A DNA stretch of 64,000 nt from Termitomyces sp. T153 (taxonomy: Eukaryota; Basidiomycota; Agaricomycetes; Agaricales; Lyophyllaceae). The stretch covers positions 62,001 through 126,000 of the forward strand of contig JACKQL020000050.1 in NCBI GenBank assembly GCA_018296165.2, read 5' to 3'. A program made the position numbers and the translations under genes. Shown one piece after another: positions 1 to 11,319 of the stretch. The notes below the pieces were generated by a model, which worked only from the letters and a program-made list of their open reading frames with translations, searched no databases and was not told the origin of the DNA. Each line of letters starts with the position of its first letter. Position 1 is the stretch's first letter.

Positions 1-162
1 ACCCAGGTCAAGTATTTGCGTTGATATGACTCGATGTCTGCGTCCTCCTCCTCGTCTATGGGTAGGTGAAAATAGGTGCTGGCTGTCGGAGAGCAAAGTT
101 TAAGAAAATGCGCCTAAACTTATCCAGGAGTTCGTACCAGTGGAAAGCGCGTAAGAGAACAT
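1..162 (-). CDS. 5' end of an unidentified protein-coding gene running off the left edge
   Basis: Two short exons can be joined on the minus strand. The first (162-138) starts with ATG and reads MFSYALST. A canonical GT...AG intron (137-56) follows, and the second exon (55-1) continues with an acidic stretch, DEEEDADIESYQRKYLTW. The join restores a codon (G plus AC, Asp) and the frame stays open to the window edge. The product is not recognised, and only about 26 residues are visible. The start is the only ATG in this frame near the splice. It lies in tandem upstream of nothing else visible; the CobW gene on the same strand ends about 190 bp away. A fortuitous short ORF remains possible. Confidence 0.45.
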
Positions 163-355
163 CGTCTCTGACGACGGAGGAGGTTGTGGCGTTCCCGTTC
201 AAGCAGCTTGAGAAATCAATATTAATCAATCTTTGACTCCTAAGTTCATAGCGCTTCGATAACACAGCTAGTGCATACATGTGATAAAAAGTGACGTTCC
301 GTTCTTGGATCTAATAGTAACACGTGCTATCCGTGTCGACTGCACGTGACACTAG

Positions 356-1723
356 TTATACCAAATCCGCATTCAACGCCGCGCTGAACTTGCGTATCAC
401 ACGTTTTACCTCCCCACGTTCGCCCATTACCGTGAGTCGGATTGTAGCTTGTGCCTCGCCCTCTCTGATCAGTGGAATCAAGTCATACCGGCCGAATGCC
501 CAGTTTAGTATCTGTACCCCTTCCTCCTTCAACTTGACAAAACCCTTCACCCTCCAGACCGTTTCTTTCGCGAGTAAGCCAAGCGCGTTGATGAAATCTT
601 CTTTAGCGATACCATCGTCTGCTATTGTAGACGGGTTTTCCATCAATTCTCCACAATGGTGGGAGTGTTCGTGGTTGAGATGAACTTCATGCCGTGGACG
701 GCCCTCTGTAGAACCTCGATATACCGTAATTGTTTCCACTTCGTCATTATGCGAAAGGGTGGCCCCCTTGTTCTTCTTGTCTGAAAAGAGACGGGTTTCT
801 AACCCGAAGATAAGGTTAGGATCTACACCATTCCTGCCGTTGCAGTGGATTTTGGGTGTGGCGTCATTAAGAGTATTAAGATGGTCCACAACAAAATCTA
901 ATGCACGCTCGGATACGTGCTCCCATTTGTTCTGTGAGATAGAGAAAGCAGTGAGCGCGAGCGAATCACAAAAGGTAGTCACTCACGATGAGTAGAATGT
1001 CTGTATAGCTGGATTGCATCTTTGCAGTTGGTGATGTATCTTCGTATCCAGTAAAGTTCTCCGCATCCACAACTGTCACGATTGCGTCTAATTTAAAATC
1101 GCCTTGCGTCTCGCGCTCTAGCTCACGAATCTGGAAGGCCAAGGTGGCTGGAAATGCTGATCCCCTGATCTGAAAAGTCAACTCAAGGAACGTAGGGGTA
1201 GATATGGGCAGAGCAGCATACGAGCATTCTATTATTATCCGATCTGGCCGAAATTTGTCTGAAGCAAACAAATTAAATAGGTCGTCAGAAGGGCACCAGA
1301 AAATAGAGTGTACCTCTGATCTCTAAAAGTGCTGTCTGCATCTGTCCAACTAAGACACAACACCTGCACGAGAGGTATCATAATGCGTGAACTGTCGGAA
1401 CTCGACAAGTATAGGACTCACATACAGCCATTAAGAATCTCACTAACTGCGGTCAGACTTGACTGCTCTGCAAGCTTGCTATCGACTGAGCGAGGAAGTA
1501 ATCAGTGAGTTGGAGACGGAAATGATCAACACAGGTCCGTACCTTCAACATCCCCGAATTCGTTCTTCAGCAGCACGACTTTGTAGTCCTTTGGCAGTTG
1601 AGGTAGAAGCGAGAGTATGACAGAGGTTTTGCCTGCACCCAGAAAGCCGGTAAATACGGTGATAGGTATTGGTGCCAACGCAGCTACAGTCATGTCGTCA
1701 GTGCTCAGGAGGAAAGCCTTCAA
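356..1723 (-). CDS. CobW/P47K family GTPase (metallochaperone, ZNG1-like)
   Basis: This is a spliced minus-strand gene for a COG0523 G3E GTPase. Exon 1 carries the Walker A motif GFLGAGKTS and the following NEFGDVE switch segment. After an intron (donor at 1542, acceptor by 1486) it continues VDSKLAEQ and reaches NGCMCC, the GCxCC metal-binding motif of the family. Middle exons read RPDRIIIECSY and DAIVTVVDAENF, where a VVDA-type motif is expected. The last exon (about 930-356) has a His-rich loop (HLNHEHSHH) and the CobW C-terminal domain, with VWRVKGFVKL and ILNWAFGRYDL. Such proteins deliver zinc or other metals to client enzymes using GTP. Start could be 1723 or the second Met at 1693. 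It is divergent from CWH43, with 173 bp between start codons. Confidence 0.88.
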
Positions 1724-1896
1724 GGACCGGGTTCCGTCGTCAGGTCGTCGAAACTTTTTGATCGACTCGATCAGCTGACGTCATCCCCGGTTGTGTGGTC
1801 CTGACTGCTTTCCTGGCAATTTGATTCCTTCAGTGTCTGAAACTTACTATTAAGTTGACGTGACAGCCTTTCTGCCTCTTCACTAGTAACCTCCTT

Positions 1897-4800
1897 ATGC
1901 ACCCTACTTCCACTAAAGATCCTCTTTTACGCTCTCCAAATAAGCCTATAGTCCTCAATGCTGCACTTGTCGCGCGCATACATACATATTTGGCATATAC
2001 GGCTTTCCTAACCGCTCTAGTCGTTGCGTGTTTATGTCATTATAAGAAGGTTGTTAAGAACAGCATCGCTGGGTATCCGGAGGAGTGGTTCCCGTCTGTT
2101 TCGGCTACGTCCGCGGTCTTACTTTCTACTGGACGCGACCGGTGCTGACTGCTTTCTTTCGCGTACAGCATTGGAGACTGGTACCCTGAGCGTAATATCT
2201 TTCAGATTCTCATTGCGTTGACTGCTGGTATGTTTTTATGCTCCATTAAACGAGTCGTAAAATTGAGGTTATTCTTTTATAGGACCACGTTTCGGACTTG
2301 TGCTTTTCCAATATTACCTACACTACCCGCGACGACCGGCTGTCTCAACTACAGTATTTATCTTTGGAGTCATTCGCACTTTATCGTGTGGAGGCTGGGT
2401 GTATATCACGTCGAGCGACGACCATGATGTGCATGATGCATTCATGATCACGTACATGGTGTGTAATTTACCTTGGATGCTTGGCAGCATCGCGTGTACT
2501 CCGTCTGGAACATCTGTACGAGCAAAACGGTATGTCAATTCTATGTATACCCCTAATAAAATAATCATATTGCTGACTTATCATGCATAGAATTGTTGTA
2601 TCATCTACGTAAGTCCCAGGTCTCCCAGAAGAATAGGCCGACTGACGTAAACTTCTCGACAGATTCTTTGTAACAATCATCCCTCTCGTATATTTCTTCA
2701 TTCAGCACAAAGTACATCGGATACCAGGCGGTGAGTCGTCTATTTGCGGTTCAAAATCTTCAGAAGTTTAGTTTCTGCAGCATATACTTGCTACAGTTTC
2801 TTTGAGTGGGGACTCATTTTCTTTGACATCTTGTACGACGCTATCACGGAGCAGGAATACAGGGAAGCTGACCTGCAGGTTTGTATTGAGGCTTCTGAGT
2901 CAATCGCACTGATGAGCTACATGTATTGCTTTGCGCTACACATAGGTTTTTCTGGGCCCGAAAGTTCTCACGGTGCCCAATATGCCGTATGTTTACTTCT
3001 GATCTGGACATGTTCCCTTTGTTCATGATGCATTTAGGCCCGTACAGGGACAGCCCATGGAGTCTGTTACCCCCGACGGGGTCGCCACAGAAAAGATCAC
3101 TTCTCCGAATGTTCAAGATGTCAACCGCAATCAAACAATTTTGAACCTATTTCCCTTAAACCTTTCGGGCATGAGACCAGCCCTGAGCTTTCTTTCTGAT
3201 GTATATCTATGTACGTCTGCGCCATCAACCAATCTTCCAACACTAATGCAAGCTCAATCCAGCATATATCTTCTGGTCGATTTTCACCTCCCTTATACCA
3301 ACACTCTTTTACTTCTCTGTCTGGGAACTTGGTCTCGCAGGGCAGGAACTCGCACTCCTTTCGACCCTTTCTCCCGTATTTCTGGGTATCGGCCCATTGT
3401 CCAGATGGGCACAATCCCGAGATGGGCAGACGACACTGCATTTGATGGAGTGTTTGGGCCTCTTGGCGTTTGCGTTGGGTAGCCCGGTTCTGAGACTTGT
3501 TGCAGTGGCCTCGGCTGCGGCGGTGGCTGTACTAAGGCAGGTTGCAAAGTGGAGTGCAGATGAAGGAAGGGAGTGGTTGAGTAAGCGCGCTCTTATGTTT
3601 TTCTTCTTTTCGGCTGATGGATCTCGAGCTGTGAGTTTGGGGTGCCTTGTGGCTGCTCTTTTAAAGCAGTTCAATCATTCTAACAATCCTTGTGGGTTAA
3701 CTTTCATGATATGTCTGTTGGATTGCTAACGTTATTTTAGTGTGGCCGTTCGTTGATAACAAGAAGATCGTCTACAACGCAGCTGGTCTTGCCCTTACCT
3801 TTATTGCAATCTATGAAACCCATACCCGTCCAACCACCATCTCATCTACACCTGCAAAGGAAAAAGCAAAGGTCCAGTCGCCTTCCGTCCCAAGTTGGTT
3901 TACCGCCGCACTGCCCCTTGGGAGCTTGCTCTTCACAATCCATAACCTCGTTTCCGACCCCAGCACGCTGATTGCCTGGTCATGGACCGGATACCAGAAT
4001 GGTGTCCCAAGAGGACCAGTTCCACACCTCCACGGCGCTCTGACTTTGATTGCACAATGTGCAGGCCTCTTCGTACCCATACTCCTCGTTCCCTCCAATG
4101 CCGTCGATCTCTTAACTCATCCTGTATGGTTCATTTTCGGTACACTGAGTACGTATATCATGTATATGTACAGGAATTGGACGGGATATGCGGGTGGACT
4201 AGGGCTTGCGCTGTTCTTGATGTCAATTACGCCCATAGTGCTAGGTCGTGCGGTGCATGCAGCAAAAGGTGGTGCAATTAAGGTGTTTGGAGTGGCGATG
4301 GGGGTATATTGCTTGTTTAATCTTGCGAGTATATTTACTGTTGCGTATGCTTTCGTGCCTGGGGGTGTGTATTTCAGGGAAAGGACGGATTGGTGGGTGA
4401 CTGGTTTTTCTAGTTTGTCAACGTCGCTGAGAGCTTCTTGTGTTTTCCTTCTTCATCGTAGCGTCCTTATTGCTCAGATGGCATGCCTTGCCCTAGCATT
4501 TCGATGGTCGCAAGTTAACTCGCAACCACTACTAGTGGAGATGATCCCGAGCAAGATGACGTTGTCATTCAGTAGGGCATTGGTTGCTGTTATCTCCATA
4601 CTTTCCGTGTTAGGGACATTGTATCGCTGGCCGAGTTCCCCATCGCGACCGTGGAAATCTGGCCCGAGGATCTTCAACGCTGGGATCTGGACGGTACATT
4701 TTGGTATTGATAATGAGGGACGTGATAGTCAACAGGGAATTACGAACCTGATTAGGTCTGTCAAGGGTTCAAGGTTAGAACCATCATACTGATGTGAATG

Positions 4801-6024
4801 AGCAATCAGGGATATGCAGCTTGATGTGGTAGGCCTTCTGGAGACCGATTTGCATGTGAAGAACAGTTTACTTTTGTTCGGAGTAGATGTGCTGAATTTT
4901 GTTGTTAGAGAACAGCATTTGGACATCGCGATCTGTGAGCACGTTGAGAATATGTTTTGAAAGTTGTTGCTGACCAGACTACTCGTACAGAACCCGTGTT
5001 GCGATCGAGCAGTTAGGATATGTGAGTGAAATTTCTGGGTGGAATGGTTCAGCTACATGTTCAGTGACTTCCACTTTCATTTGCTAGTATGTTGATATCG
5101 GGCCAGGACCGAATTCACATACATGGGGTGCATCTTTGCTTTCCAAGGTGGTGCTGATCTTCCATGCGATGCTGCGCTTACTGATTCTGTTGTAGTTCCC
5201 TATAATCAACTCTACACATCATCTGCTTCCATCACCACACGGCGAGCTGGCTCCTGCTATCGAAGCGGTCTTGGACATCTATGGAACTAAAGTAACTGTG
5301 GTTGTAGCGCACAATGGGCAAGGTACGACCCAGAGAGCAAATAATTAGAGCTAGAACCAATATGCCGGTGTAGAGGAGGACCCGCTTGATCGTGAACTTC
5401 AAAGTCAGGAGATAGCACGTATTATGGCAGCTTCACACCCGCGGCCACTTGTATTCCTTGGTTACGTCGTGACAAAGCCACATGCTGAGAGACGTGCGTC
5501 CATGATCTCCTTTGAATTCCTGCTTACCTACCTTTGTTCGCTCAGCGGCACCATATAAATTCCTTGCTGAAGATGGCAAGGTGCACGACATTGATGAAGA
5601 GGACGAAGATCGCTGGTGTGAATACATATTCTATCGTGGACTCTACCGAACCTCCTATGCACGTATCTCTCGTGGTAGCATAACCGACACCGAGCTCCAG
5701 ATCGGACAATTTGCGTTGCCTAAACATGGTACTGGAGTGACAAATGAGACACGTCCTGCACGATACCTTCGATCACATAAAGAAACACTCCCAGAACATC
5801 ATGTCAGTACTCCTTATCCCATTGCCATCAGATGGCTACTAAATTCGATGCTCGCAGTGGTTCCCAATGGAATACTACGGAGATGAGAATCAAGGAGGGG
5901 TCAACGGCCATTTCTACCATGTCTTTATGACCGTAAGTTTTATAAGTTGTGTATATGAAGGTTATGAATGCTGAGCTTATTCTAGCCTCTATATTACGAC
6001 TTGCCTGAAAATGCTGTATTGTAG
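1897..6024 (+). CDS. CWH43: Cwh43-type GPI-lipid remodelling protein (PGAP2-like plus PGAP2IP-like)
   Basis: This is a long multi-exon gene for a polytopic ER membrane protein that installs ceramide in GPI anchors. The N-terminal half (1897 to about 3,700) is the Frag1/DRAM/Sfk1-PGAP2 domain: a cytosolic start, a first membrane helix ([13 protein letters not shown]), then [13 protein letters not shown], spliced to [12 protein letters not shown]. The C-terminal half begins near 3,740 ([19 protein letters not shown]) with many hydrophobic segments. It ends in an endonuclease/exonuclease/phosphatase-like lumenal domain: [10 protein letters not shown] near 4,830, then [24 protein letters not shown] and [15 protein letters not shown]. 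The last exon reads [12 protein letters not shown] and stops at 6022-6024. Both halves, separate proteins in mammals, are fused as in yeast Cwh43. The exon order is clear but a few mid-gene splice sites are unresolved. Confidence 0.87.
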
Positions 6025-6155
6025 CTAATCTCATCCTAATAGTTTGCATTGTCGTTCAAACGATCCCATCCTGGACTTATGATTTACACTTGAGTATGAG
6101 ATAATCACCCCTTCAAGTACTTGCCCAGGCACTGCTCTTACTAATTAATATCTAT

Positions 6156-6359
6156 CACTGCGGGCACCCAAAGTTGTTTCCCTTGGAACAAGTAAAAAAG
6201 GAACACATTATGCCATTCCTAATGCACACATTACAAGGGGGAAAGGGCATTAGACAATGGAAAATGACTTTTTCAAAAAACCAAAAGCTGACAAAGAAAT
6301 GGCATAACATGTTTCTTCATCCCTTTTTACAAGGATATCAACTTCCGGTGCCCGCAGTG
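6156..6359. mobile_element. Foldback MITE copy 1, CACTG termini, 3-bp TSD
   Basis: This 204-bp element is one large hairpin. The left end reads CACTGCGGGCACCCAAAGTTG in sense and the right end is its near-complement, ending CCCGCAGTG. The arms keep matching inward (for example an ATGCCATT core on both arms). TAT flanks each side (6153-6155 and 6360-6362), fitting a 3-bp target duplication. It has no coding capacity. CACT-type ends with a 3-bp duplication suggest a non-autonomous member of the CACTA/CMC superfamily, which includes Plavaka in Agaricomycetes; that assignment is inference. Confidence 0.75.
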
Positions 6360-6490
6360 TATTACTCCACATTGAAACAGCACTATGAATTTGGTCCCAG
6401 AACAAACACTTTGTGTATGGAAAGGATTGTACTGAGTATGAATCAAATAAGACTGGTATTTGTATTTGAGTGGCATTTGATAGGTTCATT

Positions 6491-6693
6491 CACTGCTGGC
6501 ACTGAAACTTGTTTCCAGTGGAAACATGGAAAAAGAAACCTGTCATACCATTTCTTTGACAGATATTTCCTTTGGAAAAAGGCTCCTTCCATTGTTGAAA
6601 GCCTTTTTCCATTGGAAATACACTGTCCAGAAATGGTATAACAGGTTTCTTTCTCAGTTTTTCCCTTGGAAACATGATTGGCTGCAAGCAGTG
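6491..6693. mobile_element. Foldback MITE copy 2, same family as 6156-6359
   Basis: This 203-bp hairpin element has the same CACTGC-type ends (CACTGCTGGCA at the left, complement of CACTGCTTGCA at the right). ATT flanks both sides (6488-6490 and 6694-6696), again a 3-bp duplication. The arms, roughly 100 bp each, match over most of their length, including complementary AAAGAAACCTGT and ATACCATTTCT blocks. Its ends have lost the CpGs that copy 1 retains, so it looks older or more methylated. It lies 131 bp from copy 1. Confidence 0.75.
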
Positions 6694-6696
6694 ATT

Positions 6697-8580
6697 ACAA
6701 CCCATGTAAGAATTTGGTGCATTCAGCAGCTAGTACCAGTACTGTACATGGTGCTCATCTTGAAAGGAGGATATCAAACTTGGCTTTTTCAGCTGGTAAA
6801 TGAGGCTTACAAGCTGCAGGCTAGTTGAATAGCAGATTAGAAACACCATAGCAAATGACAACCTGCCAGTGCTGACCAACCATACAAAACCAGTGGACTC
6901 TGGACAGGACCCACAATTGGCTAGTGCATCTTGATCAAGGTCATGATCTACAAGCCAGAACCATGTACCCTGAAACATATCAAGATGCACACTCCATAAT
7001 ATCTATATGAAATAAACCCCTGAGTATGCAGAGGACAGTGGTGTGAGATGCAAGGAATGCAGCTGAACTCATCATATTATTTGTTTCCCCCAGCAGTTAC
7101 TAGTCTAAAGAAGCAAGCATCATCAAGACATTGAGAAATGAGGAAGTTATTGACAAACTAGATAGACTGGATGCATCACTGTAGATGTGTGTAGGTAGTT
7201 GGTGTTGGACAGGCACAACCTGTATATGTTGTTGCAGGATGTCATCCATTTGTAGTCAGCTTCTTTGTTGTCATGTGTTTTTTGCCCACCATAGACTCAC
7301 ATCGACCATGTCAACCAGTTGTTCTCCTTCATCAGGCAGACTCTAAAGTGGTAAGTCACTCTCACCTTTTGTGTTCATTGCCTAATATCTGATAGCCAGT
7401 ATGTAGATCATCATTCTGTCTATTTAGGTATGATTAATATAGTTGTTCTTCCTCATCAGGCAGACTCTAAGGTGATCATCATCCTGTCTATTTAGTTCTC
7501 AGATACAAGCCAGCACATGTATGCCTTGATATTGATGCAGATGTCTCAGTTGACATCCTTCTTTTGCTTGCCTTGAGCAACAGGTGTGATAAAGATTGAA
7601 TTGAAGAATAAGTCCACTCTTTTATATAAGTGAGAAGAAGTCTTATGTAAGTTAGAGGAGACAGGTATGCCAGGGCATGTGCCTGTTACACAGAAACCTC
7701 CAAAAATGCTCCCTACTTTTGGAATCCACATTTATGCTGGCCATTGTAATCACAAACATTTTGGTGAAAGACAAAAGAATACCTTGTAAATGGCACTCTA
7801 CAACACACAAGAAACCAAATCAATATTTTCTGTTGCCTTTGTCTGACTGTAATATCTTGTTGATGCCTTTTGAGGCTTAATCATATCTGTTGATGAATCT
7901 GGAGTTTCTTGTTTCTGCATCTTGCAACAACATGCCAGTGTCTTGTTCAAGATACAACTATGCCTTGTACATTTCAACCCTTGAGGATATTCTTAGGGTA
8001 TAAAACCCTGTGTTCCACCTCCAGATGAGCTCATACTCTATAACCTTTGTAACTAAAAGATAGTAAGCACAATGGTAGCTGGGAAACTCTGTATCTGACC
8101 TCAAATCTTTTGTGTTCAGTATTTGTCATCACCAATACCTAGGAAATCAATGAAGAAAAATTGCAAGTCATGACCAAAGGATAGTCTTGCCACCAAGATA
8201 GGGCACCTGTCCATCAGGGCTTTTGGACAGTCTTTAAGGAGTAATGATGACTCCAACAGCTGAGCATCATATCATAATAGTGGACCCATCACACAACTCC
8301 AACAGTGAACCACCATTTTATCTTGAGTCAGCCTTGTGAAATTTTGAAGGCAACACTAGATGAGAGATTAGTCATACTCTTGATCTTCCACAATGGATAT
8401 ATGCAAGTGATTATCTGGATCTACTTCATACTTGCATCAGCCTAGAAGATCTATCAGTCAATAGCTCTCACAATCTAGGACATGTTTGCAAGCAGGAAGT
8501 CTAGGCTCTCAAGCATAGAACCCTCTCTATCACCACCACAATCCAGCCCAGATGGTTCCTTCACATAATCATCTGTTGTG
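6697..8580. other. CpG-depleted anonymous repeat-like DNA without a recognisable gene
   Basis: No convincing gene was found in this stretch. Almost no CpG remains, and only short, stop-ridden frames occur. A direct duplication with a period of about 123 bp is visible near 7,320 and 7,444 (both contain CATCAGGCAGACTCTAA). The stretch is probably decayed transposon or duplicated gene sequence. Confidence 0.5.
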
Positions 8581-8584
8581 CACT

Positions 8585-9085
8585 GTAGACTCTTTTGTTG
8601 AAACAAGACAGTTCCACAATATTGAATAACAAGTCATTTTCACAACTAGTCAGCCTTGACATATTCAGAGAGTGATCCTGTCACCTATATTCACCAACTC
8701 TCTCAAATATCTTCCCACTTGAGGACAGGCTTCAAAGATTTACCATGTCCTCAAACTTGGAGAACCTTTGTATTCAGGATGACCCTGCTCTGGAGCACCA
8801 GTCTATCACCAAGGGGATCTTATGATGTTTGACTGAGACAAAATTCAGCTTTTGGGGATTGAGCAAGACCTTTGTTGCATGCCCAAAACTCAGTTTTCTG
8901 ACAATTTCTTCTTGTTTGTTTACAGATGGCAAGCTTTCAGATCTTGCTAAGGTGCAATCTCAGGCTTGGAACTCTTGATTCACCCTCCACCATTTTTGTG
9001 ATCCATATAAAAACCCATGGGATATTTCAGAGTTTGAAGCTCCTATGAAAGCAAGGCCACACTGGCTGGATGTGGTAAGGGTGGA
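8585..9085 (+). pseudogene. Decayed LRR/F-box-like C-terminal remnant (plus strand)
   Basis: With frame changes, the plus strand reads protein-like leucine-rich text: SNLENLCIQDDPALEH, then LTETKFSFWGLSKTF, VACPKLSFLTISSCLF and DGKLSDLAKVQSQAW. Spacing of leucines and the LxxLxI pattern resemble the C-terminal leucine-rich part of Agaricomycete F-box proteins. It is interrupted by stops and frameshifts and is CpG-depleted. It converges on the minus-strand F-box remnant at 9229-9764. The family call rests on pattern only. Confidence 0.35.
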
Positions 9086-9228
9086 CTAGTAGCACTATTT
9101 GCTTGATTACTATAGTATTTTGACTAACTAAGTGTTCAGAAATTGTGCAGGTCTCTGAACCACTTTTGGCTTTCTTGGAAAAGAACACTGAACTTGGAGA
9201 GTATAAGTAGAATAAATAGATGCATTTA

Positions 9229-9764
9229 TCAATGGGACCATTGGACATCTAGACCCTGCTCCTGCAAATACATCAAAGTAGCTTTATCACTGTTTCTACC
9301 TTGACAATTCACAGAATACCATGATATCTCAACATGTTTGAGCCCCTCGGGGTTGCAACTCCCTTTGCAACAAGATGAAATCATGTGAGAAAGAATACTG
9401 TCAGTGGTGCCACAGTGATAGATTGTAATCATGGATAAATGAGGGAAAATCTGTGCTGAAGAGTCAGTCTCTGTCTTCCAGATGAGTTGTCTTGCTTCTT
9501 CATCTATCAAAGCTGGAATATAACCAAGTGTAAGTGAGTATATGGAGCATAAGCAGTTCAATTCAAGAAAACTGACAAGGTTGCCCCATACACCATCTAC
9601 TATTAGATGACAAAGTGTGTGACCAGAACAATTGATAAGATGCTTGATACTAGAGCAATCCACAGGTCAAGGCAACTGGAGTGTTTCCAAAGATGGAAGA
9701 GTAAGGGCATTGAAGAGTCTGCAGGGTCATTCCAGCTACAAATGCTGAGTGTGTGAAGGTTCTT
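9229..9764 (-). pseudogene. 3' half of an F-box/LRR gene, separated from its 5' half by a copia insertion
   Basis: From the left target repeat of the copia element the minus strand continues KNLHTLSICSWND, passes a stop, then runs from 9663 to 9229 as an open LRR-like frame (NLVSFLEL, PHLSMITIYHCGT, EGLKHVEISWYSV). F-box proteins of this class end in such leucine-rich repeats. The upstream half lies at 15127-16069 on the same strand. If the element and one target repeat are subtracted, codons continue in frame from TTTIVK to KNLHTL. This half is CpG-poor, unlike the other half. A homologous copy is at about 52,060-52,548. Confidence 0.65.
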
Positions 9765-9769
9765 CTTAA

Positions 9770-10104
9770 TGTTGTGATCTGAGTGAAAGGCACCATGAGC
9801 ACCAATCATTGAGGCCCATCAAGGCATGGACAGCTGGTCCCTGACCAGGGTCATCCCTAAACAAAGGGACAAAGGACAAAGGAATATATGTATACAGGCA
9901 GCTAACATAGAGCACCCTCAGTCAATTATACAGAGACTGAGGGTGAGCACAACTTACCTATTGATATGGACAACAACACTTATGCATATCATAGAGATAC
10001 TTACACTCAGTATTATTCAGGTATGCATAAATGCAGTTGATTATACAGAGACTGAGGAGATACTTATGCTCAGTATTATCTAGATTGGGATTTCACTTCC
10101 AACA
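9770..10104 (+). repeat. 5' LTR of copia element 1
   Basis: This 335-bp LTR has TG...CA ends and about 94% visual match to the 3' LTR. It contains no CpG at all. The three positions that are CpG in the 3' LTR are TpG here (about 9784, 9983 and 10067). Short internal repeats around ATACAGAGACTGAGG occur twice. Confidence 0.9.
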
Positions 10105-10281
10105 GGTTATGGGTTTGTGCTGCTGAAGTACCCAGTCCTGATAGAACAATCTCCTTGATTTCCTTGACTCTTGCAAGTGTCACTACTTATTCACTGCTGC
10201 TGAGCTGACTGCTTGGTCTCTGCAAGGTCATTGTTGATCTTATCACCACCTATACACACCTGAATCTACTGTCCCCTCATC

Positions 10282-10842
10282 ATGCCAATAGGTGGAATGG
10301 GGGGATCCCCTCCTGAGCTAATGGACACCAGGATAGTGGAAATGTGTCTTGTCAACAATGGGAGTAACCCAATAATAATATCTGTTGGCAAAATTATGTC
10401 ACTGTGGGGCAGTTATGTAGTAGACAAAGACAATGGAAAGTACACAGAGTGGGCTTTTGCTATGAAACTGGAGCTCCCACTGATTCAGCTCTGGGAGTAT
10501 GTCTTTGACCCACTGCCCACTCCACATGCCATATATGAGCCACAAGCATACTGTGCATGGACAGCTAACAAGCATACTGGGTGCTCTTTCATCAAGTGTG
10601 CAATCTCCCAGTCCAAACAGAAACTCTGCATGCAGGAGGATCCTGTGGCTCTATGGGAGTATTTGAGAGATCATCATGGAAGAGCAGTGCCCATAAAGCA
10701 GGTATGCTTACTGCAAGAGGCCCTCAATACAAAGTGTACCCTATCCAAACCACTCACCAAAACAATCAACATGATTTTTGATAAGATTGACTATGATGTG
10801 GGGAGAGTGACCAAGGACTTACTCAAGTTGATCACCATGTAA
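10282..10842 (+). pseudogene. gag region of copia element 1
   Basis: A 186-codon open frame lies after the 5' LTR and primer-binding-like site. It contains EWAFAMKLELPLIQLWEYV, the W...M...L...LW pattern of copia gag, and DPVALWEYLRDHH further on. No zinc knuckle is visible in the open part. It is probably truncated by mutation, as later gag-like residues continue in other frames to about 11,300. Confidence 0.65.
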
Positions 10843-11319
10843 TTCGTATTATTGGAGAAGTCATTTGCACACATGTGCTTGATCATATCCAGGGATCTCA
10901 GACAGGCTGGTGACACCAAAAAGTATGGACCAGTGGAAATTAGACAATATTTGGAAGGTGAACAGACACTACTGGATGCCAACAAAGCTGGGAGTACACC
11001 TGCAGACACAACAGCAACCATGTTTACAGCAAAACTATTCTGAGGAAGCAAACTCACCTGCACAACATGCAGAGAATGTAGCCAATCAATCCAGATATAC
11101 ACTGGACACACTGCACCCTGGTGCATCCTGGAGGGCAGAGCAATGGCTGGAAAAACAATCAAGGAGTCTCAAAAGGCTAGGTTGGCTCATTATGAGAAGA
11201 GGGACAAGGAAAAGAGGAAGACATTGAGGATTACCTTCATGCCAATGGGTGGCAGCACATTCACCCTAGAAGCTGACCTGGAGACTATAGTGGCATACCC
11301 TGCCACATAGTCCACAACA

